NCBI RefSeq assembly: GCF_003054555.1
Contig: NZ_CP026304.1
Coordinates: forward strand, 3,534,001-3,598,000
DNA: 64,000 bases
From: Streptomyces lunaelactis
GTDB lineage: Bacteria; Actinomycetota; Actinomycetes; Streptomycetales; Streptomycetaceae
Reading direction: 5' to 3'
The position numbers and the translations under genes are program-made. Below are positions 18,729 to 27,065 of this stretch, one piece after another (position 1 is the first letter of the stretch; each line of letters starts with the position of its first letter). The notes below the pieces were generated by a model. That model saw only the letters and a program-made list of their open reading frames with translations. It did not search any database and was not told where the DNA came from.

Positions 18729-19637
18729 CTACTTCCGGCCGAGATCGAGGCTCTGGCCAGGGAGGACGAGGTCGGGATCGCCGCCGATGGTCTTCTCGTT
18801 CGCCTTGTAGAGCGCAGACCAGCCGCCGGGCAGCTTCTGCTCGTCGACGATGGACCACAGGCTGTCACCGGCGCGGACCGTGTAGTCGCCGGGCGCCGCG
18901 TCCGCGTTGCCGGCCTGACCGGCTTCGCCTGTCTCGTCCGTACTGCCCGCTCCGTCGCGCGCCGCACCGTCACCTCGCGAGGCGTGGCGGCCGGCTTCGC
19001 GCTCGTTGTCCGTATTGCCGGGTTCAGTCGTATTGCCGGGTTCGGCCGTCTCGACGGGGGTGCCGCGGTGCTTGCCGTTGCCGCTGTCGGCATTCGCGTC
19101 GGCACCGGCCTCGGTGGAGTCCGGAGTGGCCGTGGCGGGCTTCGAGGCCTTCGCCGTCCTGGACGGCTCGGCGGAGGGCGGCGTCGTGGGCGCGGCCGGC
19201 TCGGTGGGGGCGCCCTGCCCCGGTGTCGGCATGGCGCCCGGGTCGACGCCGGTCGCGGCGCCGTCGTTCGTCAGCCCGGCGAGGGCCGCGCAACCGGCCC
19301 ACGCCCCGGGACCCTGTGCGTCGAGGGCCTTCTGCGCGACGGCTATCTGCTGGGAGCGGCTGGCGAGGTCGGCGCTGGGCGCGTACGCCGTGCCGCCGAA
19401 GTCCTGCCAGGTCTCCGGCGAGAACTGCAGGCCGCCGTAGTATCCGTTGCCGAGGTCGGCGCTCCACATGCCGCCGCTCTCGCACTCCGCGACGCGGTCC
19501 CAAGTGGCGGCGTCGGCGGCGGAGGCCGACCCCGCGCCGAGCAGTGGAATGGCGATGGCCGATCCCGTCACCCCTGCCGCGACGACGATGGCCGGAGCCT
19601 GGCGGGGTCGGCGGTGCCGTCCGTTCCCGGAGCGCAT
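18729..19637 (-). CDS. rpfC: Second resuscitation-promoting factor, LysM-bearing
   Basis: A 302-residue secreted Rpf. The signal peptide ends after GAGSASA (about residue 39). The Rpf domain follows (TWDRVAECESGGMWSADLG with catalytic Glu; [18 protein letters not shown]). A long low-complexity linker of about 120 residues is rich in Thr, Glu, Gly and Pro (TEPGNTDNEREAGRHASRG). The C-terminal LysM is DYTVRAGDSLWSIVDEQ ... LVLPGQSLDLGRK. I start at ATG 19637 (MRSGNGRHRRP) because the frame upstream to 19697 only translates a tandem repeat. Unlike its neighbour it has no riboswitch leader. The symbol follows the S. coelicolor gene order from memory. Confidence 0.85.
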   Translation of the reverse strand: MRSGNGRHRRPRQAPAIVVAAGVTGSAIAIPLLGAGSASAADAATWDRVAECESGGMWSADLGNGYYGGLQFSPETWQDFGGTAYAPSADLASRSQQIAVAQKALDAQGPGAWAGCAALAGLTNDGAATGVDPGAMPTPGQGAPTEPAAPTTPPSAEPSRTAKASKPATATPDSTEAGADANADSGNGKHRGTPVETAEPGNTTEPGNTDNEREAGRHASRGDGAARDGAGSTDETGEAGQAGNADAAPGDYTVRAGDSLWSIVDEQKLPGGWSALYKANEKTIGGDPDLVLPGQSLDLGRK

Positions 19638-19649
19638 GCGGTTGCCTTT

Positions 19650-19715
19650 CGCGTGACTACAGACGTGACTGCAGACGTGATTACGGACCTGACTCACGTA
19701 ACCGACGTGACTGGT
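19650..19715. repeat. 12-bp tandem repeats upstream of rpfC
   Basis: The unit GACGTGACTRCA-like recurs at 19650 (cGCGTGACTACA), 19662 (GACGTGACTGCA), 19674 (GACGTGATTACG) and 19686 (GACCTGACTCAC). After a 6-nt insert it occurs again at 19704 (GACGTGACTGGT). It lies directly in front of the rpfC-like start, in its promoter/leader. Helically phased repeats (12 bp) could be operator half-sites. The remaining gap to 19784 shows GTCAC/GTGA pairs but no riboswitch blocks. Confidence 0.6.
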
Positions 19716-19784
19716 GGGACGACGGTGAACGTAGCCGTATTCACACGCAAGTCACAAGTCGATACAGCGGAGATAACGTGAAAG

Positions 19785-21074
19785 TCACAGTCCTGAAAGC
19801 TCGTCAGATCCGTCCGGGTGTGCCGCAGTCGACCTCCCGGGGGGACCCCCAGACCCCCAAGCAACGGGCAGAGTACGCAATCCACGCATGATGAGCCCCC
19901 CACGCCACCGCAAATCGGCCGGATCTCCCGCAAGCCGCAGGTCGGGCATCCTGCGGAGCAGGGTCGCGAGGGCCGTCTGGCCCTCCAGCCGGGCGAGCGG
20001 CGCCCCGAGGCAGTAGTGGATGCCGTGCCCGTACCCGAGGTGCTGGTTGTCGCGCCGGGTGAGGTCCAGGGTGTCCGGGTCCGCGAACCGCTCGGGGTCG
20101 CGGTCCGCCGCCGCGAGTACGACGAGTACGGGATCGCCCGCCGCGATGTCCTGCCCGCCGAGGCTGAGCGGCTCGGTGGCGAACCGCCAGGTCGCGAGCT
20201 CCACCGGTCCGTCGTACCGCAGCAACTCCTCGACACCGGTGGCCAGCAGCTCACTCTCCCCCGCGGCGAGGGAGGCCTGGAGCCGCTCCCGCTGACCGGG
20301 GTTTCGCAGCAGCGCGTACACCCCGTTGCCGATGAGATTGACCGTCGTCTCGAAGCCCGCGAAGAGAAGGATGAAGGCCATCGCCGCGGCCTCGTTCTCC
20401 GTCAGATGCTCGCCGTGGTCGCTGGCACGGATGAGTCCCGAGATGAGGTCGTCGCCCGGATCCTCCCGCTTACGGTGGATCAGCTCGGCGAGATAGCCGC
20501 GCATCTTCTTCACGGAACGCGCGACACCGCCACGCGGCCCGCCACCGTGCCGGATCATCATCCCGGCCCAGTCGCGGAAGTCGTCCTGGTCCTCGCGCGG
20601 GACGCCGAGCATGTCGCAGATGGCGTAGATGGGGAGCGGGAACGCGAACTCATGAATCAGGTCCGCCTCCCCTTTCTCTGCGAAGCCGTCGATGAGGCGG
20701 TCCGTCAACTCCTGCACGCGCGGCGCGAATTCGGCGACGACGCGCGGGGTGAACGCCTTCGACACCAGCCGCCGCAGCCGGGTGTGGTCCGGCGGATCGA
20801 TGTTCAGCAGATGCGTCATCAGCTCGGCCTTGCGCTCGCCGGGGATCCCCGTCTTCCCCTTGGCGTGCGCGGGCTCGGCATGATGCACCGGGTTCTTGGA
20901 CAGCCGCTGGTCGGCGAGCGCCTGCTTGGCATCGCCGTACCGCGTCACCAGCCAGGCCTCGACCCCGCTGGGCAGCCGCGTCCTGTGTACGGGGGCGTGC
21001 TCACGCAGCCAGGCGTACGCCGGGTAGGGGTCGGTGGCGAACTCCCAGGTGAACAGCTCGGGCTGAGCGCTCAC
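19785..21074 (-). CDS. Cytochrome P450 (CYP107-like)
   Basis: A 429-residue soluble heme monooxygenase. The I-helix oxygen-binding motif is LLFAGFETT (about residue 240), the K-helix ExxR is EELLRY (284), and the heme-ligand loop is YGHGIHYCLGAPLARLEG with the Cys at about 354. The N-terminal pattern (LFTWEFATDPYPAYAWLREHAPVHR) is that of bacterial class I P450s. No ferredoxin gene is adjacent, so electrons come from partners elsewhere. From memory the P450 at this position next to rpf genes in S. coelicolor is CYP107U1, linked to sporulation. Its stop overlaps nothing, but its start overlaps the mazG stop by 4 nt, suggesting co-translation. Confidence 0.92.
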   Translation of the reverse strand: MSAQPELFTWEFATDPYPAYAWLREHAPVHRTRLPSGVEAWLVTRYGDAKQALADQRLSKNPVHHAEPAHAKGKTGIPGERKAELMTHLLNIDPPDHTRLRRLVSKAFTPRVVAEFAPRVQELTDRLIDGFAEKGEADLIHEFAFPLPIYAICDMLGVPREDQDDFRDWAGMMIRHGGGPRGGVARSVKKMRGYLAELIHRKREDPGDDLISGLIRASDHGEHLTENEAAAMAFILLFAGFETTVNLIGNGVYALLRNPGQRERLQASLAAGESELLATGVEELLRYDGPVELATWRFATEPLSLGGQDIAAGDPVLVVLAAADRDPERFADPDTLDLTRRDNQHLGYGHGIHYCLGAPLARLEGQTALATLLRRMPDLRLAGDPADLRWRGGLIMRGLRTLPVAWGSGGPPGRSTAAHPDGSDELSGL

Positions 21075-22048
21075 GCCTGCCCCTCGGTGGCGCGGATCGC
21101 GTCCCGGTAGGCACGGGCGGCGGCGCGCAGGGCGGCCTCCGGGTCGGTGCCGGCCGCCTCGGCGCGGGCAGCGAGGGCGAGCAGTTCGTAGCCGATGCCC
21201 TCACCGGCGGGGAGCGGGACGTCGAGGCCGGCGCTACGGACCCGGCTCGCGAGCTTGGCGGCGAGTGCGAGGCCGGGCTGGCCCAGCGGGACGCCGTCCG
21301 TCACCGAGTCCCGCTGCTTCTCGATCGCCTTCGTACGGAGCCAGTGCGCCTTCACGTCCTCCGGCGTCTCGGCGCTCTCGTCGCCGAAGACATGCGGGTG
21401 GCGGTGGATCAGCTTCTCGACGATCGTGGCGGCGACATCGTCGACGGAGAAGGGGGCGTCCTCGTCCTCCTCGGCGATGCGCGCGTGGAAGACGACCTGG
21501 AGGAGTACGTCCCCGAGCTCCTCGCGGAGCTCGTCGCGGTCGCCGTCCTCGATCGCCTCGACGAGTTCGTACGCCTCCTCGATGCCGTACTTGGCGAGGC
21601 CCTTGTGCGTCTGCTGCGAGGACCAGGGGCACTCGGCGCGGATCCGGTCCATGACCTGGACGAGGTCGAGGAGGCGCGCGCCGGGCAGATCGTACGAGCC
21701 GGGCAGCAGCTCCAGATCCGGCATCTGCACCCGCCCCGACCCGGCCAGCCGGGCGAGCCCGTCGGTCAGCGCCTGGTCGCCCTCGCCGGAGGGGAGGACG
21801 ACGACGGTGCGGCCTCCGGCGCAGGCGTCGACCAGCTCCCGGGCGGTACCGGCCGTGATGTCCACGATCTCCACGCCGATCCCGGCCTCGCGCAGATACG
21901 GCAGCTGCGGGTGGGCGTCGTCGGCGCACAGCACCTGGTCGGCGGCGTGCAGCGTCTGCCACGCGGGCCAGGACAGCAGACCCGGCGCAACGCGGTGGCT
22001 GGCGGTGAGCAGGACGATTCGGCCGGGTGCGGGTGCTTCGGTGGTCAC
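21071..22048 (-). CDS. mazG: Nucleoside triphosphate pyrophosphohydrolase MazG
   Basis: A 325-residue house-cleaning enzyme that hydrolyses (d)NTPs to monophosphates and pyrophosphate. The N-terminal 110 residues form an actinobacterial-specific domain (RIVLLTASHRVAPGLLSW) resembling a tetrapyrrole-methylase-like fold. The MazG domain starts near residue 110 (LLDLVQVMDRIRAECPWS). The metal-binding helices carry EEAYELVEAIEDG and EELGDVLLQVVFHARI (the EExxE and ExxD motifs, about 155-190). It is the first gene of a coupled pair with the P450. The lipoprotein gene upstream ends 22 bp before it. Confidence 0.92.
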   Translation of the reverse strand: MTTEAPAPGRIVLLTASHRVAPGLLSWPAWQTLHAADQVLCADDAHPQLPYLREAGIGVEIVDITAGTARELVDACAGGRTVVVLPSGEGDQALTDGLARLAGSGRVQMPDLELLPGSYDLPGARLLDLVQVMDRIRAECPWSSQQTHKGLAKYGIEEAYELVEAIEDGDRDELREELGDVLLQVVFHARIAEEDEDAPFSVDDVAATIVEKLIHRHPHVFGDESAETPEDVKAHWLRTKAIEKQRDSVTDGVPLGQPGLALAAKLASRVRSAGLDVPLPAGEGIGYELLALAARAEAAGTDPEAALRAAARAYRDAIRATEGQA

Positions 22049-22070
22049 CCGTCGAACCTACCCCGCGCTG

Positions 22071-22721
22071 TTACGCACCCGGCTCGACGGGCTCCGGCTC
22101 CTTGGTGACCTGGGTGATCCAGGGTGCCTTGTAGCTGCCGAGCTCGAGCTTCTGGTCGTCCCAGGTGCCGTAGCGGGGGTTGACGTCGATGTTGAGCGAC
22201 TTGGCTGCGGCGGTGAAAGCCTTGTTCAGCGTGGCCTGGCCCTCGGGGGTGTTGGTGGCACCGAGGGATGCGGCGAGCTTGTTGACCAGGATGTCGCGGC
22301 GTACGGCATCGTTGAGCTGGGCGGGAGCGACACCGCGCTGCTGCAGATACATGGCGGCGAGCTGCTCTTGACCACCGGACTGCTGCTCGAGGACGGCCAG
22401 ACCGTCCTGGATCTCCTTGCGGCTGACCTTGACGTCGGCGTCGTCGGCGGCCCGCTGGACGACCTGGCCGACGATGAGGTCGTACAGCTTGGCGCGGCTG
22501 AGCTGCCCACTGTCCTTGATGAGCTGGGCGGACTGGGGGGAGCTCGCCTGGGCGGTGCGCACGTCCTTCACCTTCGCCTGGACGGTGGACACCTCGATCC
22601 GCTCCCCACCGACGACGGCGGCCGCGCCTGGGTGGGCCTCATTGCCGCAGGCGGCGAGGAGGGGCGCGGCGACGAGAAGCGCGGCGGAGACGGTGAGCGC
22701 GGTGCGACGACGGCGGTGCAA
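22071..22721 (-). CDS. SurA N-terminal domain lipoprotein
   Basis: A 216-residue secreted lipoprotein. A basic start and hydrophobic helix lead to lipobox LAAC (Cys about residue 25, LLVAAPLLAAC). The body (RIEVSTVQAKVKDVR ... VKVSRKEIQDGLAVLEQ ... LNDAVRRDILVNKLA) matches the SurA_N helical chaperone domain; no parvulin PPIase domain follows. It probably assists folding of exported proteins on the outer face of the membrane. I chose TTG 22721 because GGGAGG lies 4-5 nt upstream and it gives a proper signal peptide; the long frame to 22973 has none. A TTG start is unusual. Confidence 0.87.
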   Translation of the reverse strand: MHRRRRTALTVSAALLVAAPLLAACGNEAHPGAAAVVGGERIEVSTVQAKVKDVRTAQASSPQSAQLIKDSGQLSRAKLYDLIVGQVVQRAADDADVKVSRKEIQDGLAVLEQQSGGQEQLAAMYLQQRGVAPAQLNDAVRRDILVNKLAASLGATNTPEGQATLNKAFTAAAKSLNIDVNPRYGTWDDQKLELGSYKAPWITQVTKEPEPVEPGA

Positions 22722-22893
22722 AGGAGCCTCCCGGCGTGATTGTGCCAACGAAAGGTGTGGCGCGCAGTGCCTCGTCAAGGGGTGGTGGTCGGGCGACGGG
22801 CGGGCGCACAAGACCCTGCGGTGATCGATGGTAGGCAGTCTCAGTGGTGTGGGCCACTGATTCGGCCAACGATTCGTCCAGAGCGTCCAGGTG

Positions 22894-23307
22894 TCACACC
22901 TGAGGGACCCGCTCCGCCTTCTCGAGCGCCGGGACCGGCTCCGGACGCAGCATGATCGTCCGGGAGACGACAAAGGTGACCGGGATGGCAGCGGCCGCCG
23001 CGATCAGCGGGGCGTAGCGGCTGCCGAAGTGCGCCACGTCCACCAGCAGATAGACGCCGCTGGTGGTGACGATGAAGTTCGCGGCGTTGGTGAGCGGGAA
23101 CAGCAGGAACTTCCGCCAGGTCGGGCGGGTCCGGTAGGTGAAGTACGAGGTCAGGAAGAAGGACCCGACCATGCTCAGCGCGAAGGCGACGACATGCGCC
23201 GCCACGTAGGGCAACCAGGTCAGCAGGGCCAGGTACAGGCCGTAGTACGTCCCGGTGTTCACCACCCCCACCAGGGCGAATCTGACCATCTGGACCTGGA
23301 CCGTCAT
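22894..23307 (-). CDS. GtrA-family membrane protein (lipid-linked sugar flippase)
   Basis: A 137-residue protein with four predicted transmembrane helices (RFALVGVVNTGTYYGLYLAL, VVAFALSMVGSFFLTSYF, FPLTNAANFIVTTSGVYLLV, LIAAAAAIPVTFVVSR). FALVGVVNTG and SFFLTSYFTYR are GtrA hallmarks. GtrA/GtcA proteins are thought to flip undecaprenyl-phosphate-sugar across the membrane. The ATG at 23307 overlaps the stop of the GT2 gene upstream by 4 nt, so the two are co-translated. Together with the divergent YfhO-like gene they make a plausible glycosylation set. Confidence 0.9.
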   Translation of the reverse strand: MTVQVQMVRFALVGVVNTGTYYGLYLALLTWLPYVAAHVVAFALSMVGSFFLTSYFTYRTRPTWRKFLLFPLTNAANFIVTTSGVYLLVDVAHFGSRYAPLIAAAAAIPVTFVVSRTIMLRPEPVPALEKAERVPQV

Positions 23308-24281
23308 CGTCTTACGAGCTCCCCGTCGCGTGTCTGCCGCTCTCCTTCCTGCTGGTGCGGAAGGCCGGCGTTGGTGGCCTTCACCAGGAAGTGCGGTCGC
23401 CGCTTCACCTCGTAGTAGATACGGCCGACGTACTCGCCGACCACCCCCAGCATCAGCATCTGCACACCGGCGAGTGCGGTGACCACCACGAGCAGAGTGA
23501 CATACCCGGGGGTGTCCACGCCGTTCACCAGGGCGACACCGACAATCCAGGCGGCATACGCCATGGCGAGGGTGACCAGCAGAAGTCCGAGATATACGGC
23601 CGCGCGCAGCGGCTTGTTGTTGAAGGAGAGCAGCCCGTCCAGGCCGTAGTTGAGCAGTTTGCCGAAACTCCATTTGGAGCGGCCCTGCTCACGCAGCGCA
23701 TTCTCGTACTCGAAGGTCGTGGTGCGGAATCCGACCCAGGCGAAGAGGCCCTTGGAGAAGCGGTTGTACTCGGTGAGCTCGAGGATCGCGTTCACGGTGC
23801 GGCGCGACAGCAGCCGGAAGTCGCCCACACCGTCGACGAGTTGCACGTCGACGAGGCGGTTGATCAGCCAGTAGTAGGCGCGGGCCATGACCGTGCGGGT
23901 GACCCGGTCGCCCTTGCGGGTGCGCCGGGCGATGACCTGGTCGAAGCCCTCGTCGTGCAGCTGAAGCATGCGCCGCACCAGCTCCGGCGGGTGCTGGAGG
24001 TCGGCGTCCATGATGACGACGGCGTCACCGCCCGCATGCTGGAGGCCCGCGAGCATCGCCGCTTCCTTGCCGAAATTGCGGCTGAAGGAAACATAGCGGG
24101 TACGAGGGTCGGCCTCGGCGATCTCCTCGAGGAGAGGGAGCGTCCGGTCCTGGCTTCCGTCGTCCACATAGACCAGCTCGAATTCCTGCCCGAGCAGGGA
24201 GAGTTCTGCGGTCACGTGTTCATGGAAGCGGCCGATGATCTCCTCTTCGTTGAAGCACGGAACAACTATCGAGATCAGCAC
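23304..24281 (-). CDS. GT2 glycosyltransferase, GtrB/CsbB type
   Basis: About 325 residues. The family 2 catalytic domain contains SIVVPCFNEEEIIGRF, YVDDGSQDRT (first Asp pair) and VIMDADLQHPPELV (DxD). The typical DGVGDFRLLSRR and GRSKWSFGKLLNYGLDG follow. Two C-terminal transmembrane helices (VYLGLLLVTLAMAYAAWIVG, LLVVVTALAGVQMLMLGVVG) and the EYVGRIYYEVKRRP tail complete the polyprenyl-phosphate glycosyltransferase architecture. It would load a sugar onto undecaprenyl phosphate on the cytoplasmic face. The start may be GTG 24281 or GTG 24299; neither has a strong RBS. Confidence 0.9.
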   Translation of the reverse strand: MLISIVVPCFNEEEIIGRFHEHVTAELSLLGQEFELVYVDDGSQDRTLPLLEEIAEADPRTRYVSFSRNFGKEAAMLAGLQHAGGDAVVIMDADLQHPPELVRRMLQLHDEGFDQVIARRTRKGDRVTRTVMARAYYWLINRLVDVQLVDGVGDFRLLSRRTVNAILELTEYNRFSKGLFAWVGFRTTTFEYENALREQGRSKWSFGKLLNYGLDGLLSFNNKPLRAAVYLGLLLVTLAMAYAAWIVGVALVNGVDTPGYVTLLVVVTALAGVQMLMLGVVGEYVGRIYYEVKRRPHFLVKATNAGLPHQQEGERQTRDGELVRR

Positions 24282-24405
24282 GGAAGAACAACATCCCACG
24301 CGAATGTCAGGTACGGATTCCCTGCATGACGCGTAGGCGACTATTCCGTGAACTGGGCTTCCTGCGGGACGTTTTCACGATCGGCGCTGGCATATTCGAG
24401 GAATC

Positions 24406-26847
24406 ATGTCGACTCTGCAATCCGTGCGCGGCCGTGCGGCCGCCCTCGCCGCGCTGATCACCGTGGGTGCCGTGTGCGCCGGTGACGCCGTCGCCCGCAG
24501 CTTCCCCTTCGGACCGCACACCCGCAGCGTGAACGACCTCGGCAATCAGTTTGTGCCGTTTCACGCACACCTGTGGGATCTGCTGCATGGGCGCGCGGAC
24601 GGCGGAGTGCTGCTCAACTGGCAGTCCGGGTACGGAACCAGCTTTCTGCCCGACCTCGGAACGTATCTGACCAGTCCGTACTCGATGCTGGTCGCACTCT
24701 TCCCGAGGGATCGGATCGATCTCGCGGTCTATGTGGTCACCCTCCTGAAGATGGCGACGGCGGCGGCCGCCATGGCCTGGCTGCTGCTCACGCTGCGCAA
24801 GGACAAGGAGGGCCGCTGGTGGATGGCCGCGGTGCTCGGCGGCTCGTACGCGCTGTGCGGCTGGTCCGTGGTCGAGGCCTCGTACAACCCGATGTGGATG
24901 GACGGCCTGGTCGCCTTCCCGGTGCTGTGCCTGGCCGGCGAGTGGGCGCGCACGGCGAGGCGGCCGGTGCTCGGGCCGCTGCTGGTCGCCGTGGCGTGGA
25001 TCGCGAACTTCTACACCGCGTACATGGCGACCATCGGGGCGGCGCTGGTGCTCGTGGTCCAGCTGCTGCTGGCGGAGCAGAGTGCACGCGACCGGATCCG
25101 GGTGCTGCTGCGGGCCGCCAGGACCGTGCTGCTCGGCATCGCGCTGGCCGGGCCCGTACTGATCCCGGTCTTCCTCGGTTCCAAGCACGCCTACCCGGGC
25201 TGGACGAAGGAGTTCGCCCCGGCCGGCTGGGCCGATGTGTTCGCGCGCACGCTGCCGGCGACGTACAGCTTCTTCACTCCCGCGGTCTTCATCGGCGGCG
25301 GCGCGCTGCTGCTGGCCGCCGCGCTCGCCTTCAACGGAGCGGTACCGAGGCGTGAGCGCTTCGTGTGGACGGGCCTCGCGGTGGCGACCCTGCTGTCGCT
25401 CCAGTGGGCTCCGACGCATCTGGTGTGGCATGTCTTCGCCACCCCCAACGGCAGCCCGTACCGGCAGACCTTCGTCTTCGCCGGAATTGTGGTGATCGCC
25501 GCCTGGACCGGCATCTCCTACGAGTGGCCCGGGTGGCGCGCTCTGCTCGGCGGCGGCGCCGTGGTGGCCCTGATCGCCCTCACCGCCTCCACCAGTGAAC
25601 TGGTCACCACGTGGACGTTCCCGCTGTTCGCGGCCGGGCTCGCCGCGGTGGCCGGCGGTCTGCTGCTGGCCCGGCGCGGCAGGTTCGCCGTGCTCGCCGC
25701 GGTGCTGCTCAGCGGCGCGCTGATCGGGCAGGCCGCGGCGACCATCGCGTACGCCGACCGGCAGAAGCTCGGCAGGCTGGACGACTATCCGCCCTGGGGC
25801 GAGGCGCACGACGAGCGGGCGGCGGCCGTGGCGAAGGCGGACGGCTGGCCGCGCTACCGCACCGATGTGGGCCGCGACCAGATCACAGGCAACGATCCGA
25901 TCCTGCTCGGCGGACAGGGCGGCGGCTACTACAGCAGCCACACACCGGATGTCCTCACGCGCACCATGGCCGCGCTCGGCGCCGGCTGGACGTCCAACGG
26001 GCGCAGTGTGCAGTCCCTGGACAATCCGGTCACCGACGCGATCTTCTCGGTCGGCGCGCGCGTCCGCACCGCGCCCGGCGAGGACCCGGAGGTGACGCGG
26101 GCCGCTGCCACGCCCCCGCTGGTGACCGTACGGCCGGCGGGACCGGAGGCCACATACAACTGGAACCCGTTCCGCAACCAGGAGCTGCTGCTCGGCTCGG
26201 ACGTCTACGGCGATCCGGTGGACGGCACCTGCCCGGTCGGCACCGAGGTGTTCCTCTGGGCGCCGAACTACACCGGCAAGGCCAGGCTCGGCGACGGGCC
26301 GTGGGTGACGCTGCGCGGCGGCCAGCCCAAGCGGCGTGCCGCGCTCACCTCGCTCGGCACGGTGAACTCGCCCGGCGAGAAGGCCGGCTACAGCAAGGAC
26401 CCCCGGCGCACGACCCTCGGCTGCCTGGACCACGCCGAACTCACCGCCGCCGTGGACCGGCTGAAGCGGACCGGCGCGGTGTCGGTCGACGTCACCGACA
26501 GCGGTGTACGGGCCGAGCTGCCGCCGGGAGCCACCGGCCGAGCGGTCATCGCCGCGCCCCGGATCGCCGGCTGGAGCTGCAACGGCAAGCCGGCCGACTC
26601 CTACCAGGGGCTTGTCTCCGTACCGCTGGACGGGAGGACGACGTCGGTCGACTGTTCCTTCCGCCCGCCCGGCCTGAAGGCGGGCGCGGCGATGGGAACG
26701 GCCGGAGCGCTGGCGCTCGCGCTGATCGCACTGCTGCCAAGGCTCCGCGCCCGTATGGGGCGAGGGACCGCGAGCGGGACCAGGACCGGTGCCAATGCCA
26801 CGCTGAGCGCTGAGAAGGCCGGCGAACCGGCAGGTCAAACGCACTGA
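24406..26847 (+). CDS. YfhO-like multi-spanning membrane glycosyltransferase
   Basis: An 813-residue protein resembling the YfhO family of GT-C type enzymes. The N-terminal two-thirds carry about 11-13 transmembrane helices. A conserved periplasmic loop after helix 1 (GNQFVPFHAHLWDLL, LLNWQSGYGTSFLPDLGTYLTSPY) contains the Asp expected for catalysis. A large extracytoplasmic domain (about residues 455-745) is followed by a final helix (AAMGTAGALALALIALLP). In Bacillus, YfhO transfers a sugar to lipoteichoic acid using lipid-linked sugar from a CsbB/GtcA-like pair. Here the GT2 and GtrA genes are divergently adjacent. The acceptor in this organism is unknown. Confidence 0.85.
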   Translation: MSTLQSVRGRAAALAALITVGAVCAGDAVARSFPFGPHTRSVNDLGNQFVPFHAHLWDLLHGRADGGVLLNWQSGYGTSFLPDLGTYLTSPYSMLVALFPRDRIDLAVYVVTLLKMATAAAAMAWLLLTLRKDKEGRWWMAAVLGGSYALCGWSVVEASYNPMWMDGLVAFPVLCLAGEWARTARRPVLGPLLVAVAWIANFYTAYMATIGAALVLVVQLLLAEQSARDRIRVLLRAARTVLLGIALAGPVLIPVFLGSKHAYPGWTKEFAPAGWADVFARTLPATYSFFTPAVFIGGGALLLAAALAFNGAVPRRERFVWTGLAVATLLSLQWAPTHLVWHVFATPNGSPYRQTFVFAGIVVIAAWTGISYEWPGWRALLGGGAVVALIALTASTSELVTTWTFPLFAAGLAAVAGGLLLARRGRFAVLAAVLLSGALIGQAAATIAYADRQKLGRLDDYPPWGEAHDERAAAVAKADGWPRYRTDVGRDQITGNDPILLGGQGGGYYSSHTPDVLTRTMAALGAGWTSNGRSVQSLDNPVTDAIFSVGARVRTAPGEDPEVTRAAATPPLVTVRPAGPEATYNWNPFRNQELLLGSDVYGDPVDGTCPVGTEVFLWAPNYTGKARLGDGPWVTLRGGQPKRRAALTSLGTVNSPGEKAGYSKDPRRTTLGCLDHAELTAAVDRLKRTGAVSVDVTDSGVRAELPPGATGRAVIAAPRIAGWSCNGKPADSYQGLVSVPLDGRTTSVDCSFRPPGLKAGAAMGTAGALALALIALLPRLRARMGRGTASGTRTGANATLSAEKAGEPAGQTH

Positions 26848-26870
26848 CACCTCAGTCCTGAGGTAGGTCC

Positions 26871-26906
26871 GGGGCCCGCGCACGCGACAGAGGCTGCGCG
26901 GGCCCC
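26871..26906 (+). terminator. Hairpin terminator after the yfhO-like gene
   Basis: Perfect 12-bp inverted repeat GGGGCCCGCGCA (26871-26882) and TGCGCGGGCCCC (26895-26906), 24 bp beyond the stop codon, followed by GTCC rather than a T-tract. Confidence 0.82.
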
Positions 26907-27065
26907 GTCCGCATCGCCCGGCTGCCGCCTGCCGCCTGCCGCAAGGGGCACGCGGCATTCCGTCGTAGTGACTTCACAGTTCCGTCGCCGCAAGGCCGTC
27001 AGGACTTCATCTACGCAGCATCCGGCCTTGGCCCGCGGCCCGGCGCTCGGGCGTAGCGTCCCCGC

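Noticed and set aside
24307..26958. 883-codon minus-strand frame opposite the YfhO-like gene
   Set aside because: It has no membrane segments or motifs and is Arg/Gly-rich; the plus-strand protein is a coherent multi-spanning membrane protein.
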